Shown in pieces: positions 1-10,795 of a stretch of DNA of 64,000 nucleotides; position 1 is the stretch's first letter, and each line of letters begins with the position of its first letter. The notes beneath the pieces are model-generated. The model was given only the letters and a program-made list of their open reading frames with translations, did no database searches and was not told where the DNA came from. The translations under genes were made by a program, and so were the position numbers. Origin of the DNA: Bactrocera neohumeralis (taxonomy: Eukaryota; Arthropoda; Insecta; Diptera; Tephritidae); NCBI RefSeq assembly GCF_024586455.1, contig NW_026089623.1, positions 1,240,001 through 1,304,000 on the forward strand, read 5' to 3'.

Positions 1-282
1 GACCCAATTGAAAAAAATGATGACTTGGAGATTCTCAACAACGACGGACTTGAGAATTTGGCAGGGTACATCTGCCACAAAGTCGGTAAACACAACCTCG
101 AAATTTGTGGCAATTCAGAAAATTGTTCGTCTTATACTTGGGTGGATCACCTTTCTGAAGGAGGACTCTCAAAACCAGCAGATATGTTAATGGAGCATAT
201 GAGAGTCTTGCAAGCAGGCGATGTATATGGTACTGATTTGCATATATGTATGTATGTACAAATTACGCACAGAAGCACTTAG
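1..282 (+). pseudogene. P-element/THAP9-like transposase C-terminal fragment
   Basis: The frame open from base 1 reads through GLENLAGYICHKV and then TWVDHLSEGGLSKP before stopping at 282. The pattern of an 'AGYI' block followed by a conserved W and a 'GGLxxP' block resembles the C-terminal part of P-element and THAP9-type transposases, which cut and paste DNA in the nucleus. The window edge cuts off everything upstream, so the THAP zinc finger and catalytic residues cannot be examined. The last ~25 codons run into low-complexity sequence, so the true homology probably ends near 225. It could instead be a domesticated THAP-family host gene. The family assignment rests on motif memory only. 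Confidence 0.4.
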
Positions 283-1030
283 ATTTAAATAATTTTGTAA
301 ATGGTAGCTCGAAAGTAAAATAATTGTTTTTCATAGCTATAATGTATTTTAGGATTCGTTCCTTAAATAAAAACTTAATTGAACATACATATGTATAGCA
401 AAAAAAAAGAAAATTAAATAAGACAATAAATTGATACTTGGTCACAAAATATTCAATCTTTTTATTTGCATAAATGTATATGGTTGAAACAAACACAGCA
501 AAGAGACAAAATTAAATAATACAATGAAAATACAATTAAATGAATATGTACATAGGTAAATGTTCACTATAAAATATTCACTTATATTGATATCTTTTAT
601 TAATATTCACTTATATTGATGTTAACTTTTAATTATATTCATGTTTTTGTATGCCTGCAATACAAAATTGCTTCTTATTGCAAAGAAAAACAAACAACTG
701 AAAATCAGCTGATTGTACGTTGGTCAACCGTGACGTAGATGCGCAGTACGAACAAAATTTGAACTCGTCATTGCGCAATCTTGTTTCTATCAGTCTTGAT
801 AATGAAATCGTGAGACGGTGTTCTGAATACCACTTTGCGATTACGAATTTACATTTTTCGAACATGAAATCGGTGCGATATGGCATGTTCTAGAAATCGT
901 TTTCGCAAATTGTTTGACGTTTTGATACCGGTTAAAAATAAGTGCGCGAAATTATTGAATTTGCTTGTAAAATCTAAAATGTAAGTATTTGAGCCAGTTA
1001 TTTGGATTTCTTCACAAAAATTAATACTTT
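283..1030. other. AT-rich spacer, no gene seen
   Basis: This stretch has no convincing coding frame. Bases 540-620 contain two near-identical copies of a short block (ttcacttatattgat). It probably includes the left non-coding part of the Harbinger element that follows, but I could not find a matching terminal repeat. Confidence 0.4.
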
Positions 1031-1039
1031 CCTTTTCTT

Positions 1040-1325
1040 ATTTTAGGGGAAAATATAAAAGCCAAAGTCAAGAACAAATTTTTTTAAATTTTATGGGGAA
1101 AAATCCTGACTTGAATTAAGACACTGTGCAAGATTGCCTCAAAAAGCACATGGCAACGGAAGCAGGTGCAGTTGAAAAGATATCTGATACCTTGCAGCTT
1201 CTTTCTGCAAATATGGATAAATTGACCAAGTTAGTGGCGTAACAAAATGAGCTCATTGCCGAACAAAACCAAGATCTAAAATGTTATAAAGCAAAAGATG
1301 CTAGAAATTGAAGAAATTCGAGTCC
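1040..1325 (+). pseudogene. Harbinger accessory (Myb/SANT-type partner) ORF remnant
   Basis: A decayed frame reads GKYKSQSQEQIFLNFMGKNP, then a stop, then a hydrophilic stretch with LKKHMATEAGAVEKI and LLSANMDKLTKLVA, with more stops. It lies on the strand opposite to the Harbinger transposase that follows, which matches the usual two-gene layout of PIF/Harbinger elements (a DNA-binding partner plus the DDE transposase). The product would be an alpha-helical, coiled-coil-rich C-terminal part of the partner. No Myb helix is clearly preserved here. The call depends mainly on context and on the comparable arrangement at 20081-22760. Confidence 0.35.
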
Positions 1326-1559
1326 AAAGGGATATTTATTTCAAACCAAATACTAAAAATATCGAATAATTAATTTTACTAAACTTTACTTTTATTATTA
1401 AATGATCTCATAGTCAAAAAGTTTAACTTAAATGTGATGTTTTTATTGAATAAAAAAATATGAAAATTAAACTATGCGCGTTAAATTATTTGCGATTTCA
1501 TCTCGAATGGATACAGCGGCAGTTTGTAGATGTCTGCTATAATCAGCAACTTCTTCGTC

Positions 1560-2636
1560 CTAAAAATCGTCCACTACATCTAAAGCAATGGCATCCAGGT
1601 TATAATGGCGACAAATGTTGTGCAAAGCACTGCATACATTTATAATTTTTACAACTTTCTCTGGGACATATGGCATAGTTGTTTGAAGACATTTAAAGCG
1701 GCTCTTGAGGACTCCGATTACTCTCTCAACGATATTTCTTGCCTTGGAATGTTGTAAATTAAATTTGTGTTCTGGTGATCCAGCGGGTGCATCACGATAA
1801 GGGGTAAGTAAATATGGTTCCAAGCCATATCCTGAATCTCCTAGTAGCCAAGATCTATGGTCTCCGCCCACATACTTGGATGAAAGATATTGTTTGGCAC
1901 CACTTAAAGAAAATATAAAGGCGTCATGACTGGAGCCAGGGTGGCATGCATCCACAGCCGTTATACGCATTCTGTAATCGCAAATCTGTAAAAGAACTGA
2001 ATTAATATCACCACCAAATTTCATATTTGTAACTCACAATCATCGTATTAACGCTGAAGTAACCCTTTCTGTTAAAATACAAATGCTCATTTTGGTGGGG
2101 CTTCGTAATTTTTATGTGTGTCCCTCCCGTCTACACAACCGACTATTCCGGGAATACTAAAATTGTTGAAAAAATGTGCTTTCGACATTTTAATTTCTTC
2201 TTCGCTCATTTGTAGTTGAATCCATTTTGGACAGAGTGCTTTTTCCAAAGCATTTAGCATCTCATGTAAGATTTTGCACACGGTACTTCTTGCAAGAGAT
2301 GTCTTTTCCTACCGAGCGCTGAAATCCTCCCTCTGCAAGGTACCTCAAAGTAGTAGCAAGCTTTATTTCCACCATAATAGATGACGGTTTTATTATTGGT
2401 TGGACATCGCGAACAATTCCCTGAAACGCTTCTTTACTTATCCTGTAATAGGCAACAAAACTTTATTGGGACAAAATGCATCTGTTGTGTTCCAAACTTT
2501 GTTTTATATATACTTACACGGAATCTGGGATATCCAAAGGACTGGAATGATCCCTTAAAATTTGCCGCCGAACCTTCTCATTTCTTTCCCATTCATTTTT
2601 GGTCAATAAATACGCAGCAATCGAAAATAAACTCAT
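1560..2636 (-). pseudogene. PIF/Harbinger (HARBI1-like) transposase, frameshifted
   Basis: On the minus strand an ATG at 2636-2634 opens an exon (MSLFSIAAYLL...LDIPDS) that ends at a GTGTAAGT donor near 2522. A second exon (~2450-2040) contains the first catalytic aspartate in GCVDG. A third exon begins after a TTTTACAG acceptor near 1990 and carries the second aspartate in LLGDSGYG and the glutamate in IVERVIGVLKSRF, then the C-terminal INVCSALHNICRH block. All three DDE residues are therefore visible. The frame is broken at least twice: near 2295, before CKILHEM, and near 2090, where APPK leaves the frame that continues through HLYFNRKGYFSVN. This nuclear transposase recognises TIRs and inserts at 3-bp TWA targets. 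The copy is dead as read, with an otherwise nearly complete architecture. Confidence 0.8.
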
Positions 2637-2667
2637 TCAGGTGATCTCAGCTGTTGACGACCATATG
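2636..2667. repeat. 32-bp block shared with 19386-19417
   Basis: These 32 bases, just upstream of the Harbinger transposase ATG on the minus strand, recur without mismatch at 19386-19417. The sequences on both sides differ between the two sites. Confidence 0.8.
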
Positions 2668-3194
2668 TATGAGCATGCCGTCGCACAATTATTGAATTAG
2701 GGCTGAAGAAATTTTGTTATATCAAGTACATAAAACAAAATCCTTCAATTTTTGAATGATATTTGCTTTTGGCGTCGAATTTTGTGATGTATAATCCCCT
2801 ACAGGTTCTTAAATATTCAAATTTAGAAAAATCTTTAGGCGTGTTTTGCTTGACCCGTACGTTAAGCTATTGGCTTATTTTGTATGAAAGGCTTGTCATA
2901 ACCTCCCTACAAGACGGGTATCTGTTAGTAAACATGTAAGCGACTTGTTTTTTGTTTGTATGTATTTGTTAATTTTGTTCAGAGAGTGGGAAAAGTGTAG
3001 CACATCGCCATTTGATATTCAATCACTTTCATTTGTTATCAAATCTCTTTATAATCTGTTAAGGGTAACAAATACTTTTGTTAGTGCATAGCCTACCTAC
3101 ATAGATATGTATGTGTTATGCATAAATAAAAGTATTTGTAACCAAAATGTCTGTTAGTGTTATTATTTTGGTTAGCAGTTTGTTACCTTTAACA
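2668..3194. other. AT-rich spacer
   Basis: No coding frame. Several short variants of GTAACAAA/TTTGTTAC occur here (3066, 3185) and again near 5150-5185. They could be degraded ends of the element carrying the ORF at 3939, but the match is too short to call TIRs. Confidence 0.3.
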
Positions 3195-3690
3195 TACAGT
3201 GAATCAATAAATTTTGCATACACTTAGTTCTATTAAATTACGACACGTTTATTTGTATTAAAATTGATAAATTTTGTGGTTTTTTCTATCCATTTCAAAA
3301 TACGTATGTACTATATATTTAACATTAAATATGGAATATAAAAATATTTTTTTTACACAAATAAAAAAAACTAATTCTAACATTTTAAGCGCCTAATTCA
3401 TATTCTAAGAAGAAGAAGAAGAAGAATTCATATCAAAAAAGTTTATGTACACCAATGATTATTTATAAAAATCAATAGTAATTACAATAGTTTTAGCGGT
3501 TTTTGACCTACATTTGCAATTATAGTCACTGGACGTCGACGCATGCTTCCCACTCGATTTCTGGTATTATTTCCGGATATTTTGACCCACTAAGTCGATG
3601 ATCCAGTTTTTTGGACTTATTTTGATGACACTAGATGTTTTCGAACACGTTTTTTCAAAAAGTTCCAGATATTTTGAATAAGATTAATGT
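3195..3690 (-). pseudogene. Tc1-like transposase, 3' half
   Basis: Read on the minus strand from 3690, the sequence gives SDINLIQNIWNFLKKRV, equivalent to the last catalytic aspartate block of Tc1-type DD34E/D transposases, then KTGSST, SMRRRP and TIIANVG, the usual C-terminal residues. Stop codons interrupt the frame. The outer end near 3195 (acagtgaatcaataaatttt) looks like a Tc1-type terminal sequence. The 5' half with the helix-turn-helix domains and the first aspartate is missing; at ~3690 the fragment abuts the next element. A simple (AAG)n run interrupts its 3' non-coding part. Confidence 0.6.
3407..3425. repeat. (AAG)n simple repeat
   Basis: About six AAG units. RTE copies in this window end in the same kind of tract (14428, 28298, 34219), but no RTE sequence precedes this one. 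Confidence 0.8.
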
Positions 3691-3938
3691 CTGATAACAC
3701 TGGTAAACAGTGTTTTTGTCACATGAACTTTGTTATGATTTTTATTTATGTTGGTGTACCCTCATTAAAAATATATAACAGTTTTGTTTCTATCACATCC
3801 AGTTTTCTTGTGACAGCTACTTATTCATTTCTAACCTCATATACGTTTCTTTGTTTACATAACTGCATTTACTCGACTGTGTAAGTATTGTATTTGCTAA
3901 ATTACATTTTACTTATGTACATTAGTTAGATCGTAAAT

Positions 3939-4823
3939 ATGCCACGAAAGTGTTTGAACAACCCGGACAATTTTTGTTTTGTGTGTGGAGAATTAACTTT
4001 TACATCTCAGCGGCGAAATTTCACATCACTAATTGAACAGCGCTATTTAGACTATTTTGGTTTTCCTGTGAGGAATCACGACAAATCCTGGGTTCCACAT
4101 AAATGTTGTGTAACGTGTGTAAGGCTCCTTTTAGGTTGGGCTAAACAAGAACCTAGACATTTGTCATTTGCTATATCAATGATTTGGACGGAACCAAAGG
4201 ATCATGACTCAAACAAAAGGTATTACGACCAAATCCAAACACACTATCCAGTATCCAAACTTGTCTTCTGCCAAGAGACCCATCCCACATAGTGCCGAAC
4301 TGCCTGTGCAGATGCCTCCAAATCAAAAAGTGAGAATTCTAGTCCGATAGATGGAGATGGATTTTTATATCTAAAAGAGAAGTTCCCTAAACTCAGCCAG
4401 ACAAAAATCAAAGAGGGGATATTTGTAGGCCCACAAATACGGCAATTGATGAAGGATAAGAGCTTTGAAGAAAAACTGAATGATCAGGAAAAACTCGCCT
4501 GGAAATGGTTTGTGAATGTTGTTCAAAATTTTCTAGGTAACCATAAAGCGGAAAATTACAAAGATTTAATAAATGAACTTATGATATCATTTAAAGCTTT
4601 GGGGTGTAATTTGTCCTTGAAAATACATATTCTGGACTCTCATCTGGACTTCTTTCCGGCAAATTTGGGTGCTGTGAGTGACGAACAAGGTGAGAGGTTC
4701 CATCAAGACATTTCCTTAATGGAGAAGCGTTATCAAGGGAAATGGAGTCCAGGAATGCTAGCAGACTATTGTTGGAGACTTAAAAGGGACTTACCGGAAG
4801 CCAAATATTCAAGAAAATCATAA
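3939..4823 (+). pseudogene. Arthropod transposase-like ORF family, internally deleted
   Basis: The first part (3939-4292, 117 aa) begins with an ATG and has a zinc-binding pattern, CFVCGE at residues 13-18 and CCVTC near 55-59. This is followed, after a frameshift near 4255, by SAKRPIPHSAELPV. A second part (4446-4823, 125 aa) contains NFLGNHKAENY, HSHLDFFPANLGAVSDEQGE and RFHQDI, and ends LADYCWRLKRD. I recognise these blocks as the two ends of a protein family present in many copies in arthropod genomes, and therefore probably encoded by a DNA transposon, but I cannot name its superfamily. The large middle region, which normally lies between the two blocks, has been lost. A minus-strand fragment at 15250-16600 appears to carry that middle region. 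Confidence 0.55.
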
Positions 4824-6154
4824 GTATCTGTTAGATATTAGGAAATAATTATATAAGTGTGGCTGAATTTTGTACTTTCTACGATAATACATGTTTTGAT
4901 GTCACAAGAAAACATGATGTGTACATTTTTCGTTGATATATTATTATTTGGTGGCCCTAGTCTATTCAAAATTAGATATAAATTTTCGTGTGACAAAAAA
5001 AAATTACAAATTCGTTGACCAATGTAATTGCGGGACCTATGGAGTTATTTTTAATTTCATTGCAACCCTTTTCGTACAAGATACAATGTGTATTTTGGGT
5101 CGGTATCCTGTTGTAAATAGAAGTGCATTATCTGTTACCTCGATATGTTATTATATTTGTTACCCATTTGTTACTTCTAACAAATTCAATTTTTTTTTTA
5201 AATTCAGTATTCTTATATAATTTTTTTTTTATTTAATTGTAAAATCGTATTTATTAAAACTAAGTGTTAAAATTAATTAATACCATATACATAATTATGT
5301 ATAAATAGCGTATGAAGAATAATCAATTTTATAAATACGGGTTGTTAATATAGAGTTCCAAAGTTATCAATAGAAAACTGTCCTGTCATTTTAACGTAAA
5401 TATATGTACATATTTTTACAATTTATGTGAACAGAACACAAAAAAGTAGGTATAACTTTAACAATAAAAATATTAAATTTTCTTCTAAAACCTTTGGTCC
5501 TTGCTACGACTAATGTGGTTGGAATAGCTCCTCAAAACCTTTATCACACAACTATCCGGTAACTGTAGTAAAGGAAAAAATATTTAAGGGTTTCACATAG
5601 CCTCATAAAGTTATAAGTTATAACGATCCGAAAACATAGCGTTCACAGTTGTATTTGCGTAAACTTATTTTAGTATGCAATCCAACAACAAATTTTTTAC
5701 ACTAGCATACAAATTTATGATTTTATGATTTTACGATGCTTTATGACACGTTGTGAGTACCCCAACTATGTACATATATTAGTAAAATTCGTTAGTTGAA
5801 AACTATTGGTAACAAGCACAGTTGTTTCCAATGCTATTCACTGTTCCATCTCGATGTCATAGGTTATGTTGCAGAGTTTCTCTTCCATGCACAGTTTCAA
5901 AGGCAGCAGTTTGATTATTTTATTAAGCTTCTTTTGTATAACTTTATTATTATACTAATGTATGTACATTATGTCAATCTGAATATAGACTTCTTAAAAA
6001 TCGCTATCACGACTAGTTGCATTCCTCATGGTGGTGTGGAAAATGCAATATATGTTATGTACAAGCATATGTACTAGAAAATAAATAAAATCTAACGAAA
6101 TAAAACATATATTGTTTGGTACAGATTTTATGTTTTTTATTTAGTTATAAACTA
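4824..6154. other. AT-rich spacer, no gene seen
   Basis: Non-coding. Open frames at 4933-5220 and 5796-6077 have low-complexity composition and no recognisable motif, so I do not call them. Bases 5385-5415 and 5935-5965 hold ATGTACATAT-type microsatellite sequence. Confidence 0.5.
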
Positions 6155-6728
6155 CTAGCTGACCCCGCAGCCGTTGTCCTGCCTGAAATTATGTGTTTTG
6201 AAATGAAAAAAAGTTGAAATTATATTGTGTCGAAAATGATTTATTTTCGATTTTTCTACATTTTTTTTAATGTAGCGCAACTTAATAAACATAATTTTTT
6301 GATTTCTATTCTGGTGCGTAAATATACAGAGAAGATGGGTTTCCAACTCGTCAACACGCCACATACATCTGGCCGTGTGAAAAACATAGCATTTCCCGAT
6401 TTCCTTGTGTCCTGCTGATTGTCAACGCGAAGACAATTTTCCCTGGAAATTGAATACGTTTAAACTGAAATGGCTGTCCCTTGTATTGGATAACTGCGTC
6501 ATAATCAGTCGGGTTCCATTACACACATTGTGTGAAACGTAATAATGACAGATCCAACTGTGAGATGCAATTTGGAAATTCCACTGGATAAATTACGGTT
6601 TCGTCTTTCTTGTCAAGACGATCGATCGATTTATATGAGCGCAAACCTCCCAGAATTTGACTTTGAATCTTCCAGTTTAAGTCAACAACATCGGTATTTT
6701 TGGCAGCTAAAACTGCGCGTGCACTCAA
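6155..6728 (-). pseudogene. Helitron helicase (Pif1-like) C-terminal remnant
   Basis: The minus-strand frame from 6728 reads AVLAAKNTDVVDLNWKIQ and then SYKSIDRLDKKDE and YPVEFPN, the conserved block upstream of the last helicase motifs in Helitron proteins. The frame then stops. Copy 2 keeps a longer version including KVGSVIIM, NGTRL and CFSHGQIYV. In the intact protein this part belongs to the 5'-3' helicase that unwinds DNA during rolling-circle transposition. Here it is broken, with deletions relative to copy 2. Confidence 0.75.
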
Positions 6729-7468
6729 GCAATTGCAGTTACGATAATTTGACCAATGTTCGGATAAACATTCGTGATGAATTCATCTTCCGTTGAAGTG
6801 AATTGACAAAAGGGAGGTGAAATTGATATCAAACCACTGGAAGTATCCACCGAAATTTGCCGAATACAATGTAAAATGTCGTTGGCAATGTCAGTTTTTC
6901 GTATCCCATAATTAACGCGAATTTGAAGGCTGATATGTCGAAATGATCTTCGCGAAAAGTATGCGAACTTCAGTGGCATGCGAAGTAACTATCGCTTATC
7001 GTCTGTTTCCAGTGATTATCATATTCCAGCAAATGCAACTGCTGGCATGCTTCTCAAAAAGTTGCACACTCTGTACCATTCACAATATGCAATGACTTAA
7101 ATGAAACTGAACCGCGACACGCACAACAGTCGGAAGACTTTCATGAATTGCAAAGGTAAGTATCCTACAAAGCGCTTTATTACAGTTCACACCCATTCGA
7201 TACTGCTGATCTCATATCGTTCAAGGCCAATAACCGCTATGTTGCTTTCTTTGGTGACGTACTTGCAAACGTATTTGATCGATTTCACCAATCTGCAATA
7301 TTCAACATTGACATGTGTTTTGAATGTGAATTAGACAAAAGTGGCGAATATGGTACGATCCATGTGTTGTCAACTTCGATGTGTTGTTAACTTCGATATT
7401 CACGCCTCTAAATGCTAAATGTTCTGCCATTGTCGTCTGGTGAACGACGTCGATACTGTGAATATCCA

Positions 7469-7711
7469 TCATTTCCCCATTTCCGTTTCCGAAAGAAAAG
7501 CACATGAGTAGTGTTTCGTGCATTTATTGTCAGACATACAAACCAAAGTGGGATTGTAAGGTTCGCAAGGTCGATGAACCATATTGGTTTTCACCACCTC
7601 GTATAATTCTGGATCTATCTCTGAATCAGGAATTTCCGCTGAAATGATTTCATCAATTTGATCTGGTGTAATCACCATCCGCATCCAAAGAAGAATGTGT
7701 GCGTGCGGCAA
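7469..7711 (-). pseudogene. Helitron Rep (HUH endonuclease) remnant
   Basis: The minus-strand frame begins with PHAHILLWM, which supplies the two histidines of the HUH metal-binding motif. It continues through QIDEIISAEIPD, ELYEVV, MVHRPCEPYNP and CMSDNKCTKHY, a conserved Helitron Rep region. Upstream (7711-8000, minus) are degraded pieces such as REELW and VISQHDF. The catalytic tyrosines and the rest of the domain are absent, so the protein would not nick DNA. Copy 2 has the same block at 52388-52588 with a short internal deletion. Confidence 0.8.
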
Positions 7712-8562
7712 ACATCTTTTTTGCTACTCAACAGAATACATTCAGCATCTAACAGCGCCATATATACCATAGGTTGCTTCAAGATAAAGACCATCAAATA
7801 TCGCAGCTATTGTTTAAAAAGTCGTGCTGTGATATCGTTACGATCGCTAGCTGATTGACCGCGATCCATAATTCCGCACGTATGTCATCTCATTTTGGGA
7901 GTACTTCTTGCCTTTTCTTGTGCTGCCATACGTTGATGGCAAAAAGAACGCCGACCAATATTAGCGCGACCTTTTCGTGGCTTCGTAACAAATTTCAATA
8001 TGCAATTGATCACATTGTGTGAAACACACATAAAGTTTTCACTGAATAATTTTTCCTTGGATAGCCGGAATAAAAAAGCAAGCGATCAAAATTGAACAAT
8101 TCAAATAATTTACAAATCAAAATATTGAAAAACAAAACAAACAAAAATTGAAAAAAATGTGTATGGAAAATGTTACTTTTTGGAATTGTCCAATTATCCG
8201 ACTTTTCCTCATAGAAAGTATAAGGTATTCTGTTTCTAAACCTTTCCCGATCCACAACATACAACCTTTCAATCTAACATTGGTTCAACCGTTCTCTTAG
8301 TGTTACTAACAAACAAACATTCATTTTTATTGTAACCTTTGTATGGGGGCTGTTTTTCGGGGTTTTCCGGAAATTATTCGAATTTTTCTCGCCGTAAAAA
8401 CCATCTTTGAACTTCAACGAACATTTAAGAAAAAGAATTGGCCAAATTGGTCAAGGCGTTATTGAGTTATGAGCGTACATACATTTTGACGATTCATTTT
8501 TATTTAAATAGATTTTGGTTTGGGCGTAACAAAGTATTTATATCGATATATTCAACTTATCA

Positions 8563-8804
8563 GGTTGGACATGAAAATGTACAGTATACTTGTACATACT
8601 GATGAAAAAGTACTCGGTCACTATCTATTACAACTCGAATAAACCGTACCCCCAAATAATACAACTCTGTATAAGTTTTATCCTTCCATTTTGTATTCTG
8701 TATAAACGCAAGTTACTCGTTGAATAAAAGCCCATGAGTATAGACGTGACATGCAATTTTCTTCATTGTGTTATATTTGGTGATCCTCGGTTATACCTCC
8801 AACA
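8563..8804 (+). repeat. Copia-type LTR
   Basis: The segment starts with a slightly altered TGTTGGA-like terminus (caggttgga) and ends TCCAACA, inverted termini typical of copia-family LTRs. It lies immediately before a primer-binding site and gag, so it is the 5' LTR. No matching 3' LTR is seen downstream. Confidence 0.65.
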
Positions 8805-8806
8805 TA

Positions 8807-8818
8807 GGTTATGGGCCC
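8807..8818 (+). promoter_or_regulatory. Copia primer-binding site
   Basis: GGTTATGGGCCC two bases after the LTR matches the internal part of initiator methionine tRNA, the half-tRNA primer used by copia-type elements to start minus-strand cDNA. Confidence 0.75.
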
Positions 8819-8874
8819 AGAGTATTTTTTCCCACGTAATGGTTTCATTGTGTGTCGCATTAAAAGGCTTAAAA

Positions 8875-9470
8875 ATGAATTCGTTGTACCAAATCGAAAA
8901 ATTGGTCGAAACGAATTTTGATTCGTGGAAAGTACAAATGAAAAGTGTCCTTATACACGGTGGACTGTGGCATATAGTGAACGAAAGATTGATAAAAAAT
9001 TGAAGAAAATGCGGGTGAGTGGGAAGCACTCGACGAAAAATCATTGACTACAATAACTCTAAGCGTGAAAGCGTCGCAGCTTGGCCATATCAAGCAATGC
9101 AAGTCGTCTACATAAGCGTGGAAAGTGCTAGAAAAATTGCATCAGCCAAGTGGGCCTGTGCATAAAGTGTCGTTATACAAGAAACTGTTTAAAATAAGTT
9201 AGTGACAATGAAGGTATGCCGAAATATTTAAATGATTTTACATCAGTTGTTGAAAAATTATCACAAATCGGCATTGAAATTAAAGATGAGTTAGTGACAA
9301 TTATTCTTCTTTCAAGTCTGCCGGAGCAATACGAACATTTTGTTGTTGTTATAGAAACAAAAGACGCGTTATCACCGTTAGCCATTTTATAAGTAAAGCT
9401 TTCAGAAGAATGAGAAAGAGAGAAGCAGTGTAAAAGCGGTACAGTTGAATCCCAATTAGAATCGCAAGTG
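8875..9470 (+). pseudogene. Copia gag remnant
   Basis: The ATG at 8875 starts LYQIEKLVETNFDSWKVQMK, the copia-type gag N-terminus in which a conserved W lies inside NFDxW. The frame then breaks near 9001, but pieces reappear in other frames: YLNDFTSVVEKL, IGIEIKDELVTI, LLSSLPEQYEHF and IETKDALSPL. These are the order and spacing expected of copia Gag, which forms the cytoplasmic particle. At least three frameshifts or stops are present. No zinc knuckle, protease, integrase or reverse transcriptase follows, so only the 5' part of the element remains. Confidence 0.7.
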
Positions 9471-10001
9471 TTGCAGTGTGCTCGAAAAACGCTGAAAAAG
9501 GGGAAAAATCTTCGAATAACCGTAACAAAAAGATGCAAAACATCAAGTGTTTTATAGCAGAAACATTCAAAAACGCTACTGCCTTCCTTCCTTTTTCTTC
9601 CTCATCGGCAAAATGTGTGCACAGTGAAAAACGTGGTAAGAACGCAGAAATCAGCCATCTTTGTTCTCAATTACAATTTTTTACAATATAAATAATCAAA
9701 ACTGAAAACAAACTATTAAAAATAGTTTACATGTTTATAAATAAAAGCATTCGACTCTGATTTTGAGTTATTTTATGAAAATTTCAAACATATTGAAACA
9801 TATTGAACAGATTGAGTTATAAAAGTTGATAATTACTACAGTATATCGATATTGGCAACCCTGCGTTGTGAGAGAGCAATCAGCTGACACGTTTCCACGG
9901 CAAAAATCCAAATGTCGTGAACTCTCACGTCATCCCACGTCAAAGAGAGAAGGGAGTAGCGTTTTTCACTGTGCAGTTACATTGCGCGCCCATAACGGGG
10001 C
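9471..10001. other. Spacer after the copia relic
   Basis: The first ~200 bases may be further decayed copia sequence, with several lysine-rich frames. The rest has no gene. The frame at 9826-10080 is not convincing. Confidence 0.3.
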
Positions 10002-10073
10002 ATCTCGACAGGATAAAATCTATGTCTTACTAACTGTATTACCGTGCCTATTGCCTGTGGAGACTCCACATTG

Positions 10074-10131
10074 CTTATAGCTTACGATATATGGCAAACT
10101 AATTCGTATGCCATATATCGTAAGCTATAAG
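10074..10131. repeat. Perfect 23-bp inverted repeat (hairpin)
   Basis: Arms 10074-10096 and 10109-10131 are exact reverse complements (core TACGATATATGGCA) separated by a 12-nt loop. No T tract follows, and nothing in the context suggests an RNA gene. Confidence 0.9.
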
Positions 10132-10521
10132 CTGTCACTTCAGCAGTTTGACAGCGCAGTTTTCATTTCTATGAAAATTTCGAAGAGGCAACATATCCCA
10201 TTTGCACATATGCCGACGGCATTTTCATTTCGGTAATATGAAAATTAGAAGAGCGAGTATTAAGACGGTTGTGTTATATTATAAAAATAAAGTACATTTT
10301 CAAAATAACATTTTTTCAAAAAATTAATATTTAGTTTAATAGTCGTATTGTTAATTTACAGAAAAATTTTGCAAATTGGGTTCGGAATAAGCGAAATTTT
10401 AAATTTAATAAACTTATACTAGCAAAAATCAAAATATCATTGCTCATTTTAAATTTATTATTTTAATTGGTATATAAAATGTATGCCACAATTATTAGAT
10501 GGTAGTCCAAAAATATGAATT

Positions 10522-10634
10522 CTTATTTTTCCCAGAAATACATTTGTAAAAAAGGACCATTATCCTTTTTTTATTATCTTATATTTCCCAGAAACACATT
10601 TGTAAACAAAGGATCTTTATCCTTTTTTTATTTT
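10522..10634. repeat. Tandem duplication, ~57-bp unit, two copies
   Basis: Two adjacent units (10522-10577 and 10578-10634) share the block from cccagaaa through catttgtaaa to tatcctttttttat, with a few substitutions. Confidence 0.8.
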
Positions 10635-10658
10635 CCACATAAACGATTTAAACAGTTC

Positions 10659-10795
10659 AAGGGCTCAAAACAAGCGCTACATCAGCTACCTACCCAAATG
10701 CTACCTTCGCAAATGATAAATAAATTTTTCAAGAGCTCAAAGCATGCGCTACATCAGCTCGAACCTACCTACCCTACGCTTTTGCGCAAATGATT
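10659..10795. repeat. Tandem duplication, ~70-bp unit, two copies
   Basis: Units beginning at 10659 and 10729 both start caag.gctcaaa.ca.gcgc and end with gcgcaaatga or cgcaaatga before an AT-rich stretch. They follow directly on the previous duplication. Confidence 0.75.

Larger units (their letters stand above)
6155..8512 (-). mobile_element. Helitron copy 1
   Basis: The 2358-bp element is in minus orientation. Its 3' end (plus 6155) reads GGGGTCAGCTAG followed by T, fitting the Helitron CTRR-T rule. Its 5' end (plus 8512) begins with TC preceded by A, so the insertion lies exactly between host A and T. Inside are remnants of the Rep and Pif1-type helicase domains. A second copy at 50996-53413 is colinear over nearly its whole length, which independently supports both boundaries. 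Rolling-circle transposition would need an intact Rep/helicase protein, which this copy lacks. Confidence 0.85.

Noticed and set aside
629..886. 85-aa minus-strand ORF
   Set aside because: No known motif, lies in the non-coding left part of a Harbinger element.
3046..5190. TIRs around the ORF at 3939-4823
   Set aside because: Only short GTAACAAA-type words match between 3060-3190 and 5150-5190; not long or ordered enough.
8010..8264. 84-aa minus-strand ORF in Helitron copy 1
   Set aside because: Low complexity and not conserved as an ORF in Helitron copy 2.
8734..8874. N-terminal extension of the copia Gag ORF from 8734
   Set aside because: It crosses the LTR end and primer site; the gag start is better placed at the ATG at 8875.
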